Part shown: in pieces, positions 7,501 to 15,337 of the stretch
How the letters are laid out: every line of letters begins with the position of its first letter
How positions within the stretch are numbered: the first letter of the stretch is position 1
Source of the DNA: an uncultured Prevotellaceae bacterium
GTDB taxonomy: Bacteria; Bacteroidota; Bacteroidia; Bacteroidales; UBA3663
NCBI GenBank assembly: GCA_900319235.1
Contig: ONNR01000005.1
Coordinates: forward strand, 1 to 64,000
Reading direction: 5' to 3'
Length of the DNA stretch: 64,000 nt
Program-made: the position numbers and the translations under genes
The notes under the pieces: generated by a model
Databases searched by the model: none
What the model saw: the letters and a program-made list of their open reading frames with translations, nothing else
Told to the model about the DNA's origin: nothing

Positions 7501-9389
7501 TAGGGACGACGACATCACTCAATGCCAGCATTGCATTGTTCCGTCTGAAGCAATTCTCCCTGGCAATAATCGATGAGGCATCCCAAATACTCGAGCCCCA
7601 TCTTATAGGATTGTTGAGCGCACATAATAACGGCGTGCCCGCTATCCGAAAATTCGTGATGATAGGCGACCACAAGCAGTTGCCAGCTGTCGTTCAGCAG
7701 GAGCCCAAGGTTTCCAGGGTACATAATGTCAAGCTGAACGAGATAGGGCTTATGGATTGCAGACTGTCCCTGTTCGAAAGATTACTCAACAAATATGGCA
7801 GGGACGATAGTACTACCAGAATGCTGACCCAGCAGGGTCGTATGCATCACGAAATCGCCTTGTTCCCTAATTATACATTCTACGAGAATAGGCTTGAAGA
7901 GGTTCCAGGCCTTGACCGGCAACTGGCGAAGCTGCCTTTGGAAGGATCTGGAAGAAATGGTATAGATGACCTGTTGCGCACGAGACGAGTAGTTTTCCTC
8001 GATGCAGAACGTCCTCAGCCGATGGTTTCGGAGAAGGTCAATCTGATTGAGGCAGAAATGATAGCAGCTACTGTCCTAAGGATTCTTGAAATGGAAAAGG
8101 AGGATTTCAATCCTGATAAGACAGTAGGTGTGATTGTGCCTTACCGCAATCAGATAGCTGCCGTGAGGAGTGCGATAGACAATAAGGGAACTGCAGCATT
8201 GCACAATATCACGATTGATACTGTGGAGCGTTATCAGGGTAGCCAGCGCAAGTATATCATTTATGGTTTTACGGTACAGAAATACTATCAGTTGAATTTT
8301 CTTGCCGGCAACTCTTTCGAAGATGACAAAGGCAATATCATTGACCGCAAGCTGAATGTCGCTATGACACGCGCCGAGGAACACTTGATTCTGGTAGGAA
8401 ATTCAGAACTGTTGGCCAACAACTTTACCTTCTTCAAACTCATTGAATTCATCCGCAGCAAGCAAGGATTCTTCAAAATCGGCAAGGATGAATATGTTAC
8501 GGGAAATTTCAAGATTCCCCAATTCCATCCGGAAGAACTGTCAATCAGCGATGCGGTATTTTCGGTGTCACCACTTTTCAAGAAGGCATTTGACAAGCAT
8601 ATCGCAACCCCACTGAAGGAAATGTCAGATGATAATTGGCCTAAACTTGTGATGGGACACGATATGGCGACCAATCTGAATCTGATTGGATATGGCCGCA
8701 TCAACTTCTCGGACCAATTGCAGATTTTTGGAGGTCTTTCGCCTCAGGAACAGGTACTGTTGTATTGTTACTTTATTATGCGTCAGCATTATTGCAGCAG
8801 TTGTAACCTGCTTTCAAGTTACAGGGAGTGGCTGAATGTGCAAATCAAAGGAGTTCACGGCAGAGTTCACTTGATAGATATCGGTTGTGGGCCTGCCACG
8901 AGCGGTGCGGCTTTTGCTGAGCAATTCCTTGATATGGCACCCAATATGGTCTATACGGGAATTGATGTATCGGCATCGATGAAGAATATGGGCAAGTGTC
9001 TCATCGACGAGATGTTTGATGGCAGATTGAACTATCAATGGAAGGAATCCCTCGGGGAACTGAAAAAGGATTTCTGGGAGGGCTGCTCAGAGACCTCTTC
9101 ACTTGTGATATTCAATATGTCGTATTTCTTCTCAAATGTAAAAGCCGAATTTGCAGAAGGACTGGCAAGACAAATCGTCGAAATCATCAAGACGTATAGC
9201 CTGAATAGATATGTTTTCCTTATCCAGCATTCTGAATGTGACCATGACTTGAACTCCTACAAGGTGTTCAGGAGGGTCTTGTCGACTGAAACTCTTGCAA
9301 TTAAAGAAGAAAAGGCATCCTTCTCCTATCGATTGGGATATAAGGAACAGCATTTGCCTTTCTTCTATGATATCCTGACGAATAAATAA
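4509..9389 (+). CDS. NERD / PD-(D/E)XK-like / SF1 helicase / methyltransferase fusion protein
   Basis: 1626 residues. Order: a NERD domain (about 14-115: ELDALLI, ILEFKNWGG, PYEQIRQNK); a weakly conserved middle; a RecB/Cas4-like nuclease core (GRMDYL with Asp 546, then FEQKSGK with Glu 557 and Lys 559, then QLTLYMLL); and a UPF1/Dna2-type superfamily 1 helicase. Helicase motifs: Walker A GPPGTGKTS 906-914, DEAS at 1022, GDHKQLPA, TVERYQGSQRK and AMTRAEEH with Arg 1288. The last ~190 residues are a class I SAM methyltransferase (IDIGCGPA, 1456-1463, then a YTGIDVSASM strand). All key residues are present. No signal peptide; cytoplasmic nucleic-acid processing is inferred. The DUF1848 gene follows after 9 bp. 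The locus is AT-richer than its flanks (one 60-base line in the pair is 35% GC against 53% in tamB), which suggests transfer. I do not know this architecture as a named system; a defence role is inference. Confidence 0.85.
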   Translation: MSLKVYKISDYNHRVEEKQFESIRQFLSKHYAFRNEDAILIGNYNIEGVELDALLIAPGGYRILEFKNWGGDIIARENGSWTSNGKIIEGGSGKKTPYEQIRQNKSRVTKGLGTLLGATHDMVSAAIIFWQKSNIDKSQISSTVSLWLHIFDNQHLENILEGMNNSRLTNDFIRSIPEKLKIEEFDIDKQKVSQSVPDEIYEPEAATNFFEELEYALRSVPDYESVYDSLNRVFQMSLNQKTAGSRLNLGGTFAKLDYILKEMQASKALYRAINDTRNRLRKREGYSELELKDNYLYDLKNICKFISFIYNAEIPKSLSDVFPADREKASIGSLVGEYLRVIVEQWDDEYVWVQTEEDMGEETVKVCYAHNRIFQDTDWSYLKGFFYAGAQLNLIRPRVEENVIYPELIIFEPDYLINISTVARCFTNYADSPFVDLIKKIEPVKSSQAIELGNFAGQLLDEEIHQLPNTHSYNQSVKDFFKGHAINLLSAGIDKNFHTEAQNQKRNITQALRVDLPPMVSRFNPREGMVEPSFVSEMLGLQGRMDYLQLDYKILFEQKSGKGAFPYDDFIKPRSTEEHLIQLTLYMLLIRYNYRERYEKNKQELHAFLLYSKYKESLLNVGFYPQEICKAIQVRNGLAYVESLYTKENGFRILESLTPDLLNMKKADNPLWVRFQRPQIEEVLAPMKKASDLEKDYFFRFMTFIANEQTLSKIGSKTKENSGFASIWYDSLDEKKLAGNIYENLTLVSPNDITQGSIEKVILSYSETKENDMSNFRIGDIVILYPYEKGKEPDARKTMVLKCSIEERTTDKIVLKLRAPQSDSRVFLHEKGKLWAIEPDFMESSYSSLYKGMYAFLSAPKTRRDLLLMQREPETDASVTLKLDHGKFNDLALKVKAAKDFFLIIGPPGTGKTSFGLMTTLLEELAEEGTSVLLLSYTNRAVDEICSKLKKEGLDFIRIGVEQSCGLEYRDNLLSIRAQNCQNLDQLRDIIQKGRIFVGTTTSLNASIALFRLKQFSLAIIDEASQILEPHLIGLLSAHNNGVPAIRKFVMIGDHKQLPAVVQQEPKVSRVHNVKLNEIGLMDCRLSLFERLLNKYGRDDSTTRMLTQQGRMHHEIALFPNYTFYENRLEEVPGLDRQLAKLPLEGSGRNGIDDLLRTRRVVFLDAERPQPMVSEKVNLIEAEMIAATVLRILEMEKEDFNPDKTVGVIVPYRNQIAAVRSAIDNKGTAALHNITIDTVERYQGSQRKYIIYGFTVQKYYQLNFLAGNSFEDDKGNIIDRKLNVAMTRAEEHLILVGNSELLANNFTFFKLIEFIRSKQGFFKIGKDEYVTGNFKIPQFHPEELSISDAVFSVSPLFKKAFDKHIATPLKEMSDDNWPKLVMGHDMATNLNLIGYGRINFSDQLQIFGGLSPQEQVLLYCYFIMRQHYCSSCNLLSSYREWLNVQIKGVHGRVHLIDIGCGPATSGAAFAEQFLDMAPNMVYTGIDVSASMKNMGKCLIDEMFDGRLNYQWKESLGELKKDFWEGCSETSSLVIFNMSYFFSNVKAEFAEGLARQIVEIIKTYSLNRYVFLIQHSECDHDLNSYKVFRRVLSTETLAIKEEKASFSYRLGYKEQHLPFFYDILTNK

Positions 9390-9398
9390 AAGCGGCTT

Positions 9399-10463
9399 AT
9401 GGGATTTTCTTGGCAAAAAGTACCTTTGCAATTGGAGGATTCCGGAGAATGGGTGGAGGCCCAAGCTCCGGAAATCATATCTGCAAGTCGCAGCACCGAC
9501 ATTCCAGCTTTTTATGCCGATTGGTTTTTCGATAGGCTTAAAAAGGGTTATTCGGATTGGATAAATCCGTTCAATGGCAAGAAAAGCTATGTGTCATATC
9601 AGAATACGAGATTCATCGTCTTCTGGTCCAAGAATCCATATCCCTTGCTTAGTCATCTCGACCAATTGAAGGAGATGGGCATAGGCTGTTATATACAGTA
9701 TTCCCTGAATGATTACGAAAACGAGGGACTGGAAAAAAATGTGCCCAACCTGGATTTCAGAATCAATACATTCAAATTGCTAAGTGAGAAACTAGGTTCA
9801 GAAAGTGTGATCTGGCGCTTCGATCCGCTTTTGCTAACAGACGATATTGATATAAATAGCCTGCTGCATAAAATTGAACGTATCGGGAGCCAATTATATG
9901 GCTATACAGAGAAACTCGTTTTCAGTTTTGCTGATATTGCAATTTACAGCAAGGTAAAGCAGAATCTAATTAAAAACGGCATTGAAGCCCGAGAGTGGAC
10001 AGAATCACAAATGAGAGAATTCGCTCAACGATTAAGTGAATTGAATAATAGCAAAGGCTGGAATTATGAACTTGCAACATGTGGTGAGAAGATAGACTTT
10101 GGTGAATTCAATATAAATGCTAATCATTGCATTGACTATAGTCTTATAGCAAGAATAGCCCACGACGACAAACCCCTGTTGAATTACATTGGTGCAACCA
10201 TAAAGACAAGGGAAGCAGATCTGTTTGGAAATTATGAACCTTTGCCTGCAGATGCCATAGAACTGCCAAATGGAAGATATATTATCAGGGATAAAGGCCA
10301 ACGAGATTATTGCGGTTGTATGAAAAGCAAGGATATTGGACAATATAATACCTGCATTCACCAATGCGAATATTGCTATGCAAATACAAGCAAGCAAATG
10401 GCTATGTTGAATTACAATGAATATTTGAAGAATCCCTATAAAGATACAATAATCGGACTTTAG
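9399..10463 (+). CDS. DUF1848 family protein with C-terminal radical-SAM-like cysteine cluster
   Basis: The 354-residue protein matches the DUF1848 family along its length: ISASRSTDIPAFYADWF near the N-terminus, FIVFWSKNP and YIQYSLNDYE, then WRFDPLLLTDDI. The C-terminal CGC...CIHQCEYCYAN contains Cys 305, 307, 319, 323 and 326. The last three form a CX3CX2C motif like that of radical-SAM enzymes, but it sits at the C-terminus instead of the N-terminal part of the fold. An iron-sulfur cluster is expected; the reaction is unknown, and the family has been compared with spore photoproduct lyase-like proteins. It lies 9 bp after the helicase fusion and shares its low GC, so the two very probably form one transcription unit and arrived together. 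Confidence 0.82.
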   Translation: MGFSWQKVPLQLEDSGEWVEAQAPEIISASRSTDIPAFYADWFFDRLKKGYSDWINPFNGKKSYVSYQNTRFIVFWSKNPYPLLSHLDQLKEMGIGCYIQYSLNDYENEGLEKNVPNLDFRINTFKLLSEKLGSESVIWRFDPLLLTDDIDINSLLHKIERIGSQLYGYTEKLVFSFADIAIYSKVKQNLIKNGIEAREWTESQMREFAQRLSELNNSKGWNYELATCGEKIDFGEFNINANHCIDYSLIARIAHDDKPLLNYIGATIKTREADLFGNYEPLPADAIELPNGRYIIRDKGQRDYCGCMKSKDIGQYNTCIHQCEYCYANTSKQMAMLNYNEYLKNPYKDTIIGL

Positions 10464-10517
10464 TGCAAAAAATATGTAAACTTTGAGAAAAAATTTGGCG
10501 GGAAATAAAAAAACGAT

Positions 10518-10525
10518 TATCTTTG
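10518..10525 (+). promoter_or_regulatory. Promoter -7 box for the tamB-tamA unit
   Basis: TATCTTTG, with TTTGG at about 10494-10498 as a -33 candidate. The leader to the ATG at 10580 is about 50 nt and is mostly the 9-bp array. Confidence 0.7.
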
Positions 10526-10537
10526 CACCCAATGAAT

Positions 10538-10583
10538 GGTTCAGAAAGGTTCGAATAGTTCGAAGGGTTCGAATAGTTCATGG
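10538..10583 (+). repeat. 9-bp periodic array with TTCGAA core, overlapping the tamB start codon
   Basis: Units GGTTCAGAAA (10 bp), GGTTCGAAT, AGTTCGAAG, GGTTCGAAT, AGTTCATGG. The start codon of tamB is inside the last unit. The same unit, inverted, forms the array at 62222-62266. Confidence 0.85.
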
Positions 10584-13500
10584 AAGAACAGAAGGAACAG
10601 ATAACACAACCTGAGAAAAAGAAGTCGGGGATAGGGCGCGTGATACGCGTCGCTATCGTTGCGCTGTTGCTGCTCCTTGTCGGTTTGCCTCTATCGCTCT
10701 ACATTCCGCCGGTGCAGGATGTGGTGTGCCGTGCTGTGGTGTCGTATCTGAACAGGTCGAGCGAAGACCTGGAATACAAGGTGGGGAAGGTGCGCATCGG
10801 TTTCCCGCTTAAACTTAAGGTAAAGGATGTGGACGTGCTGAAACGCAAGGATGGCACAACGCTGGTCCATGTGGGCGAACTCTCGACAGGCCTTGATGAC
10901 ATCCCTATCAGCCAACCCTTCTTTGTGCTGGGCAAAGTTCACGTTGAAGATGTTGTGATAGGTATGGATTCACTCACCGAATCGTTTGGCATGTCAGGAA
11001 CGTTGAAGAGCCTTGATGCCGAACGTTTGGAACTTGACCTTGCCAACAATCAAGTCAGACTGAAAGAGGGGGCTTTGGACAGCCCCGATGTGCGACTCTA
11101 TCTGGGACCATCGCAACCCGACAGCATCGACGAGGAAAGCAGCGGATGGCACGTCACGGTAGGTAAAGTGGCGGTGAAGGACGGTCGTGTAGGTCTTGAC
11201 ATGAGTGACGAGAGCCTTGCTGAAGCATTGGCCAGCGTCAGCACATCGCCTTATCTCGACTACAATCATCTGCTGGTTTCAGGCATCGACCTCGAAGCCG
11301 AAAACATCGCCTATTCGCCCGATGCCATTCATGCCGATGTCAAGTACCTCAAGGCACGCGAGGAGAACAGTGGCCTGGAGGTGACCCGACTGGCTGCCAA
11401 TTTCAACATGGAGGATGATCTCATCACTTTGCATGAAGTCGATCTGGGATTGGGGAATGACGATTATCTGCAAGGCGATGCCGAGCTGCATCTGGGCATG
11501 CTCGACTCCATCCGTACAGGATACGTCGATGCCGACCTTGTGGCTCAAATAGATTCGGCCAACCTCTGTCGGTTGGCAGCGCCTTATCTGCCCGGACTGC
11601 AGAAGCACTGGGTAAATGAGCGCGCTTCACTTGTACTGAAGGGACGTGTTACACCCGATTCGCTCGACCTGCATCAACTGACCCTGCAGATGCCCCGACA
11701 TATCGACGTGACTGCCGATGCCGTGGGAACCTCTATTTTCGACAACCAGCAAAGACAGGCTGCAGCCACCATCAAGGGTTCGCTTCGCGATGCCGACTTC
11801 CTCCTTTCGACATTTGTCGATGAACCCAAGAACCGCTCGTATCGACTCCCCGTTGACCTTGGTCTTGACCTCGAAGGTTCGCAACGCGGACGCCGATTTA
11901 CGGCGCGTGCCGATGTGCAGCATCGAGGACACGACATCGTCAGGGCTGACGGTAATTACGATCTGGTCACAGAGGCCTATCACCTCGATGCGAAGACTTG
12001 GGGGCTCAATGTCAGCGAGTTTGTGCCTGGAGTCATAGCCGACCGTATGACTGCTACAGCCTTGGCTGATGGACGCCACCTCGACTTCCCTGGCAAGCGC
12101 ACACGCCTCGATGCCAAGGTGCAGATTGATACGCTCCACTTTGTGGACAATACGGGACGGCACGACAGCATCACCGGACTGTCGGCCGAAGCATCGATGC
12201 TGAACGGCAACTATGTCGCCGATATCCATTCGACTCATCGCCGATTGGCGCTCGATACGCATCTGGAAGGCATTTTCCTCAAGGACACCATTTCGACCAA
12301 GGGATATATCAATCTGCCCGACATCGACCTTGCCAACCTGCCTTTCGGCCTGGCACGTCCTGACCTTGGTAAGATAAAACTGAACAGTACCGTCGAAGGC
12401 TATTACGACTGGGGCGAGAATGCACATCTGGAACTGAGAATCGATTCGGTGAACTATGAGGATGCCACCCGATCGGATCACTTCAAGGACATTATCATCG
12501 GCCTTAATTCCAGCCCCGGCATGATGGATATCAGCCTGACGGGAGGAGATGCCAACGTGATGATGTGTACCGACCGAAGTATCCAGGACTTGCCTGCCAT
12601 TGTCGATACACTGATGGTGGAGGTGAACCGGCAACTGGATGGATATATGTTCGATTTCAACGCACTCGTCTCTAAGGTGCCCCAGTTGTCGGTCGACCTG
12701 CATATGGCGCAGAACAACCCGTTCTACGATCCCATCGTCTATCACACAGGCTATGAGTTCAGCAGCATAGACGTTATGGCTCTCAATGCCTATCGATTCT
12801 CGCTCGATGGCACGATCGTGAACCTTGTGGAACAGACGGGCAGTGTCGATTTCGACACCATCGCCATTTCTGTTCAGCCTTGCAGACAGGACGTCCAGCG
12901 GGATGCCTACGAGTACGCCGTGCATGCCATGCACATTGACCCCAGGGCTTCGAAGACCTACGATATCCACCTGAACGGCAAGTTCATGCCCGACAGCCTA
13001 ACAGCCGGCATCACCTATATCAATGGTAACTACCTGACCCTTTACGATGCCGAGGCCTCGTTGGCAATTGCCGACGACAGCGTGACACTGCATCTGGAGA
13101 AGGATCCCATCATCTACGAACAACTGTTCGCGGTGAACAAGGACAATTACCTAAGTGTGATGCACTACAAGGACCTGGAGGTACGCAAGCCCAACACCAA
13201 AGCACGCATCATCCTCGATGGACCACGTGGGCTGAATGTGCGTCTTTATACCCGCCAGGATACACGCAAGGCCGATGGCAACCAATTGTTGCTCCTCGTG
13301 CGTAACCTCGACCTTGCCTACACGACAAAACTGATGCAATGGGAGGGTGGCGATGCCGGCGGCAACTTCTCGCTCACGGCTATGGTCAATCTCTATCCCG
13401 ACAGTCTGGGCGCCCGTTTGCGTTCGGGCATCAAGACGTTCCACCTGGGCGATTACCGTGCCGACACGTTGTCGTTCGACGGCAATTTCGCGATGGCAAA

Positions 13501-15337
13501 GAATCGTCGCGATGCCGACGGCATACTCATGGTTGACAGCATCGTGAAGCTGAAGGTAGATGCCCGATTGGCCGACAGCGTCAATGTGATGGCAAGAATC
13601 GACGAGTTCCCTCTGCCCCTGGTCAATACCTTCCTGCCCAGCAACATCAACCTTTGGGGCAACACCACCGGACGACTGACTATGCTTGGCAGGGACTTTG
13701 ACAATGCAAAGGTGAATGCCCACCTGACGATGCATGAGGCCGGAGTCATTTATGACGATCTGGATGCCCAACTGAAGTTCTGCGAAGACACGCTTCGCCT
13801 GGTCAACAATCGTCTTGCCTTCAACAACTACAAGATTTTTGGTGCCAACGCCAATCCCATCAACGTGCGTGGAGAGGTTGATCTCAGCAAGCAGGTGAGC
13901 AATCCGGGCATCACCCTCAATCTTACGGGTGACAGAGTAAGACTAATCGACAACAACAAGTTGCGCCTCAGGGACCAGTATATCACTGGACGACTCCTCA
14001 TCAGTCCGATTATTCGTGTGCGCGGCACGCTCAACAGACTTGACGTCAGTGGCTCGCTGCGTGTGCATTCGGGTACTAACCTTAGTTACTACATGTCGGA
14101 CGATCCATTGTCGGAAAACAGCAGGATTGACGACATCGTCGAATTTGTCAACTTCCGTCAGCAGGACCGTGAGATGGCCATGGCAGGTATGCGTCGCCGT
14201 CAACCGCTGCAGGACCAGGCCGACGAAGGTATGAAGGTGCGTCTCGGCATCGATATAGACAAGGATATGAAGGTCACGGCTTTTCTTGACCAGGAGAACA
14301 ACAAGGTTGACATCGTGGGCGGTGGCAGCCTCAATCTGCAGACCGACAATCAGGGAGAGTTCATTATGAACGGTACCTACGACATCATCAGTGGAAAGGT
14401 GGACTACAAGTTGCCGATTCTGCCGATGGTCAAGACTTTTGACATCAACAGTTCGAGTCTCGTCAATTGGACCGGCAGCGAGCCGAGCGATCCAGAAATC
14501 AACATCGTGGCTTCGGAGGAAGTGAAGGCCACTGTCAATACTGACAACAAGACGAGCCTGGTTAACTTCATCGTTACCATTGCCATCACCGGCACGCTTG
14601 AGAACCTTCATATCACCTTCGACTGCAGCGCTGCCAACAACAGCACCATCAATTCAGGCATCGCATCACTTGACGATGACGAGCGTTCGAAGGTAGCCCT
14701 TATCCTCTTGATTTCGCAGACCTATACGGGTCCGGGAAGCAGCAGTTCGGCAGGTCTTGGCGTTGCCAATGCCGCACTTTCATCGATGATCAACCGCCAG
14801 TTGGAGTCGCTCATCGGCAATATGAAGGGCACGACTATCGACATCGGTGTCGATATGTACAATACCGAGACTGGTGGAGCACGCACCGATTATTCGGTGA
14901 AGGTGACCAAGACACTTTTCAATGAACGTGTGCGAGCCTCCATCGGAGGACAAATGAGCAGCGGCGGAGATGTCAACCGTAACAATGGCGCACAACTTGG
15001 TGATATGTCGCTCGAATACCTGATCAAGAAGGATGGTTCGCACTACATCAAGGTCTATCGTCGGACCAATTATGAGTCGGTACTCGAAGGCGAGGTCGTT
15101 GAGGCAGGTGCCAGTTACATCCAGGAACGTTCGGGCTATCGCTTCAAGCAACTCCTGCTTCCTAACAGTCGCAAGCGCCAGGCCCGCATCGAAGAACACC
15201 TCCGTCAACTCCGTCTGCAGGAAGAAGAGGAGGAGAACAACGAAACTCCAGCCGACACCGACGACCCCCAAGCCATTTCAAAAGAATCCCCAGCCATCAC
15301 AAACGAAAACAATGAAGCAGAAAAGAAGTCAGAATAG
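10580..15337 (+). CDS. tamB: TamB-like envelope transport protein (DUF490)
   Basis: The 1585-residue protein has a short cytoplasmic N-terminus, a single membrane anchor (about residues 19-42), and then a very long stretch of beta-strand repeats typical of AsmA/TamB bridge proteins, ending in the conserved DUF490 region (about residues 1100-1480: INVRGEVDLS, FIMNGTYDIISGKVDYKLP, SDPEINIVASEEV). TamB-type proteins span the periplasm and are thought to move lipids or help barrel assembly together with the outer-membrane partner TamA. That partner follows directly: the tamA start lies 26 bp inside the end of this gene, so translation is probably coupled. The C-terminal tail is charged and Glu-rich. 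Length is typical for Bacteroidales TamB. Confidence 0.9.
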   Translation: MEEQKEQITQPEKKKSGIGRVIRVAIVALLLLLVGLPLSLYIPPVQDVVCRAVVSYLNRSSEDLEYKVGKVRIGFPLKLKVKDVDVLKRKDGTTLVHVGELSTGLDDIPISQPFFVLGKVHVEDVVIGMDSLTESFGMSGTLKSLDAERLELDLANNQVRLKEGALDSPDVRLYLGPSQPDSIDEESSGWHVTVGKVAVKDGRVGLDMSDESLAEALASVSTSPYLDYNHLLVSGIDLEAENIAYSPDAIHADVKYLKAREENSGLEVTRLAANFNMEDDLITLHEVDLGLGNDDYLQGDAELHLGMLDSIRTGYVDADLVAQIDSANLCRLAAPYLPGLQKHWVNERASLVLKGRVTPDSLDLHQLTLQMPRHIDVTADAVGTSIFDNQQRQAAATIKGSLRDADFLLSTFVDEPKNRSYRLPVDLGLDLEGSQRGRRFTARADVQHRGHDIVRADGNYDLVTEAYHLDAKTWGLNVSEFVPGVIADRMTATALADGRHLDFPGKRTRLDAKVQIDTLHFVDNTGRHDSITGLSAEASMLNGNYVADIHSTHRRLALDTHLEGIFLKDTISTKGYINLPDIDLANLPFGLARPDLGKIKLNSTVEGYYDWGENAHLELRIDSVNYEDATRSDHFKDIIIGLNSSPGMMDISLTGGDANVMMCTDRSIQDLPAIVDTLMVEVNRQLDGYMFDFNALVSKVPQLSVDLHMAQNNPFYDPIVYHTGYEFSSIDVMALNAYRFSLDGTIVNLVEQTGSVDFDTIAISVQPCRQDVQRDAYEYAVHAMHIDPRASKTYDIHLNGKFMPDSLTAGITYINGNYLTLYDAEASLAIADDSVTLHLEKDPIIYEQLFAVNKDNYLSVMHYKDLEVRKPNTKARIILDGPRGLNVRLYTRQDTRKADGNQLLLLVRNLDLAYTTKLMQWEGGDAGGNFSLTAMVNLYPDSLGARLRSGIKTFHLGDYRADTLSFDGNFAMAKNRRDADGILMVDSIVKLKVDARLADSVNVMARIDEFPLPLVNTFLPSNINLWGNTTGRLTMLGRDFDNAKVNAHLTMHEAGVIYDDLDAQLKFCEDTLRLVNNRLAFNNYKIFGANANPINVRGEVDLSKQVSNPGITLNLTGDRVRLIDNNKLRLRDQYITGRLLISPIIRVRGTLNRLDVSGSLRVHSGTNLSYYMSDDPLSENSRIDDIVEFVNFRQQDREMAMAGMRRRQPLQDQADEGMKVRLGIDIDKDMKVTAFLDQENNKVDIVGGGSLNLQTDNQGEFIMNGTYDIISGKVDYKLPILPMVKTFDINSSSLVNWTGSEPSDPEINIVASEEVKATVNTDNKTSLVNFIVTIAITGTLENLHITFDCSAANNSTINSGIASLDDDERSKVALILLISQTYTGPGSSSSAGLGVANAALSSMINRQLESLIGNMKGTTIDIGVDMYNTETGGARTDYSVKVTKTLFNERVRASIGGQMSSGGDVNRNNGAQLGDMSLEYLIKKDGSHYIKVYRRTNYESVLEGEVVEAGASYIQERSGYRFKQLLLPNSRKRQARIEEHLRQLRLQEEEEENNETPADTDDPQAISKESPAITNENNEAEKKSE

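Noticed and set aside
11627-12970. Long antisense open frame (447 codons) opposite tamB, and similar ones opposite gcvPB (33677-34966) and the esterase (42116-43060)
   Set aside because: Shadow frames caused by codon bias in the real genes; no domain signatures and no promoters.
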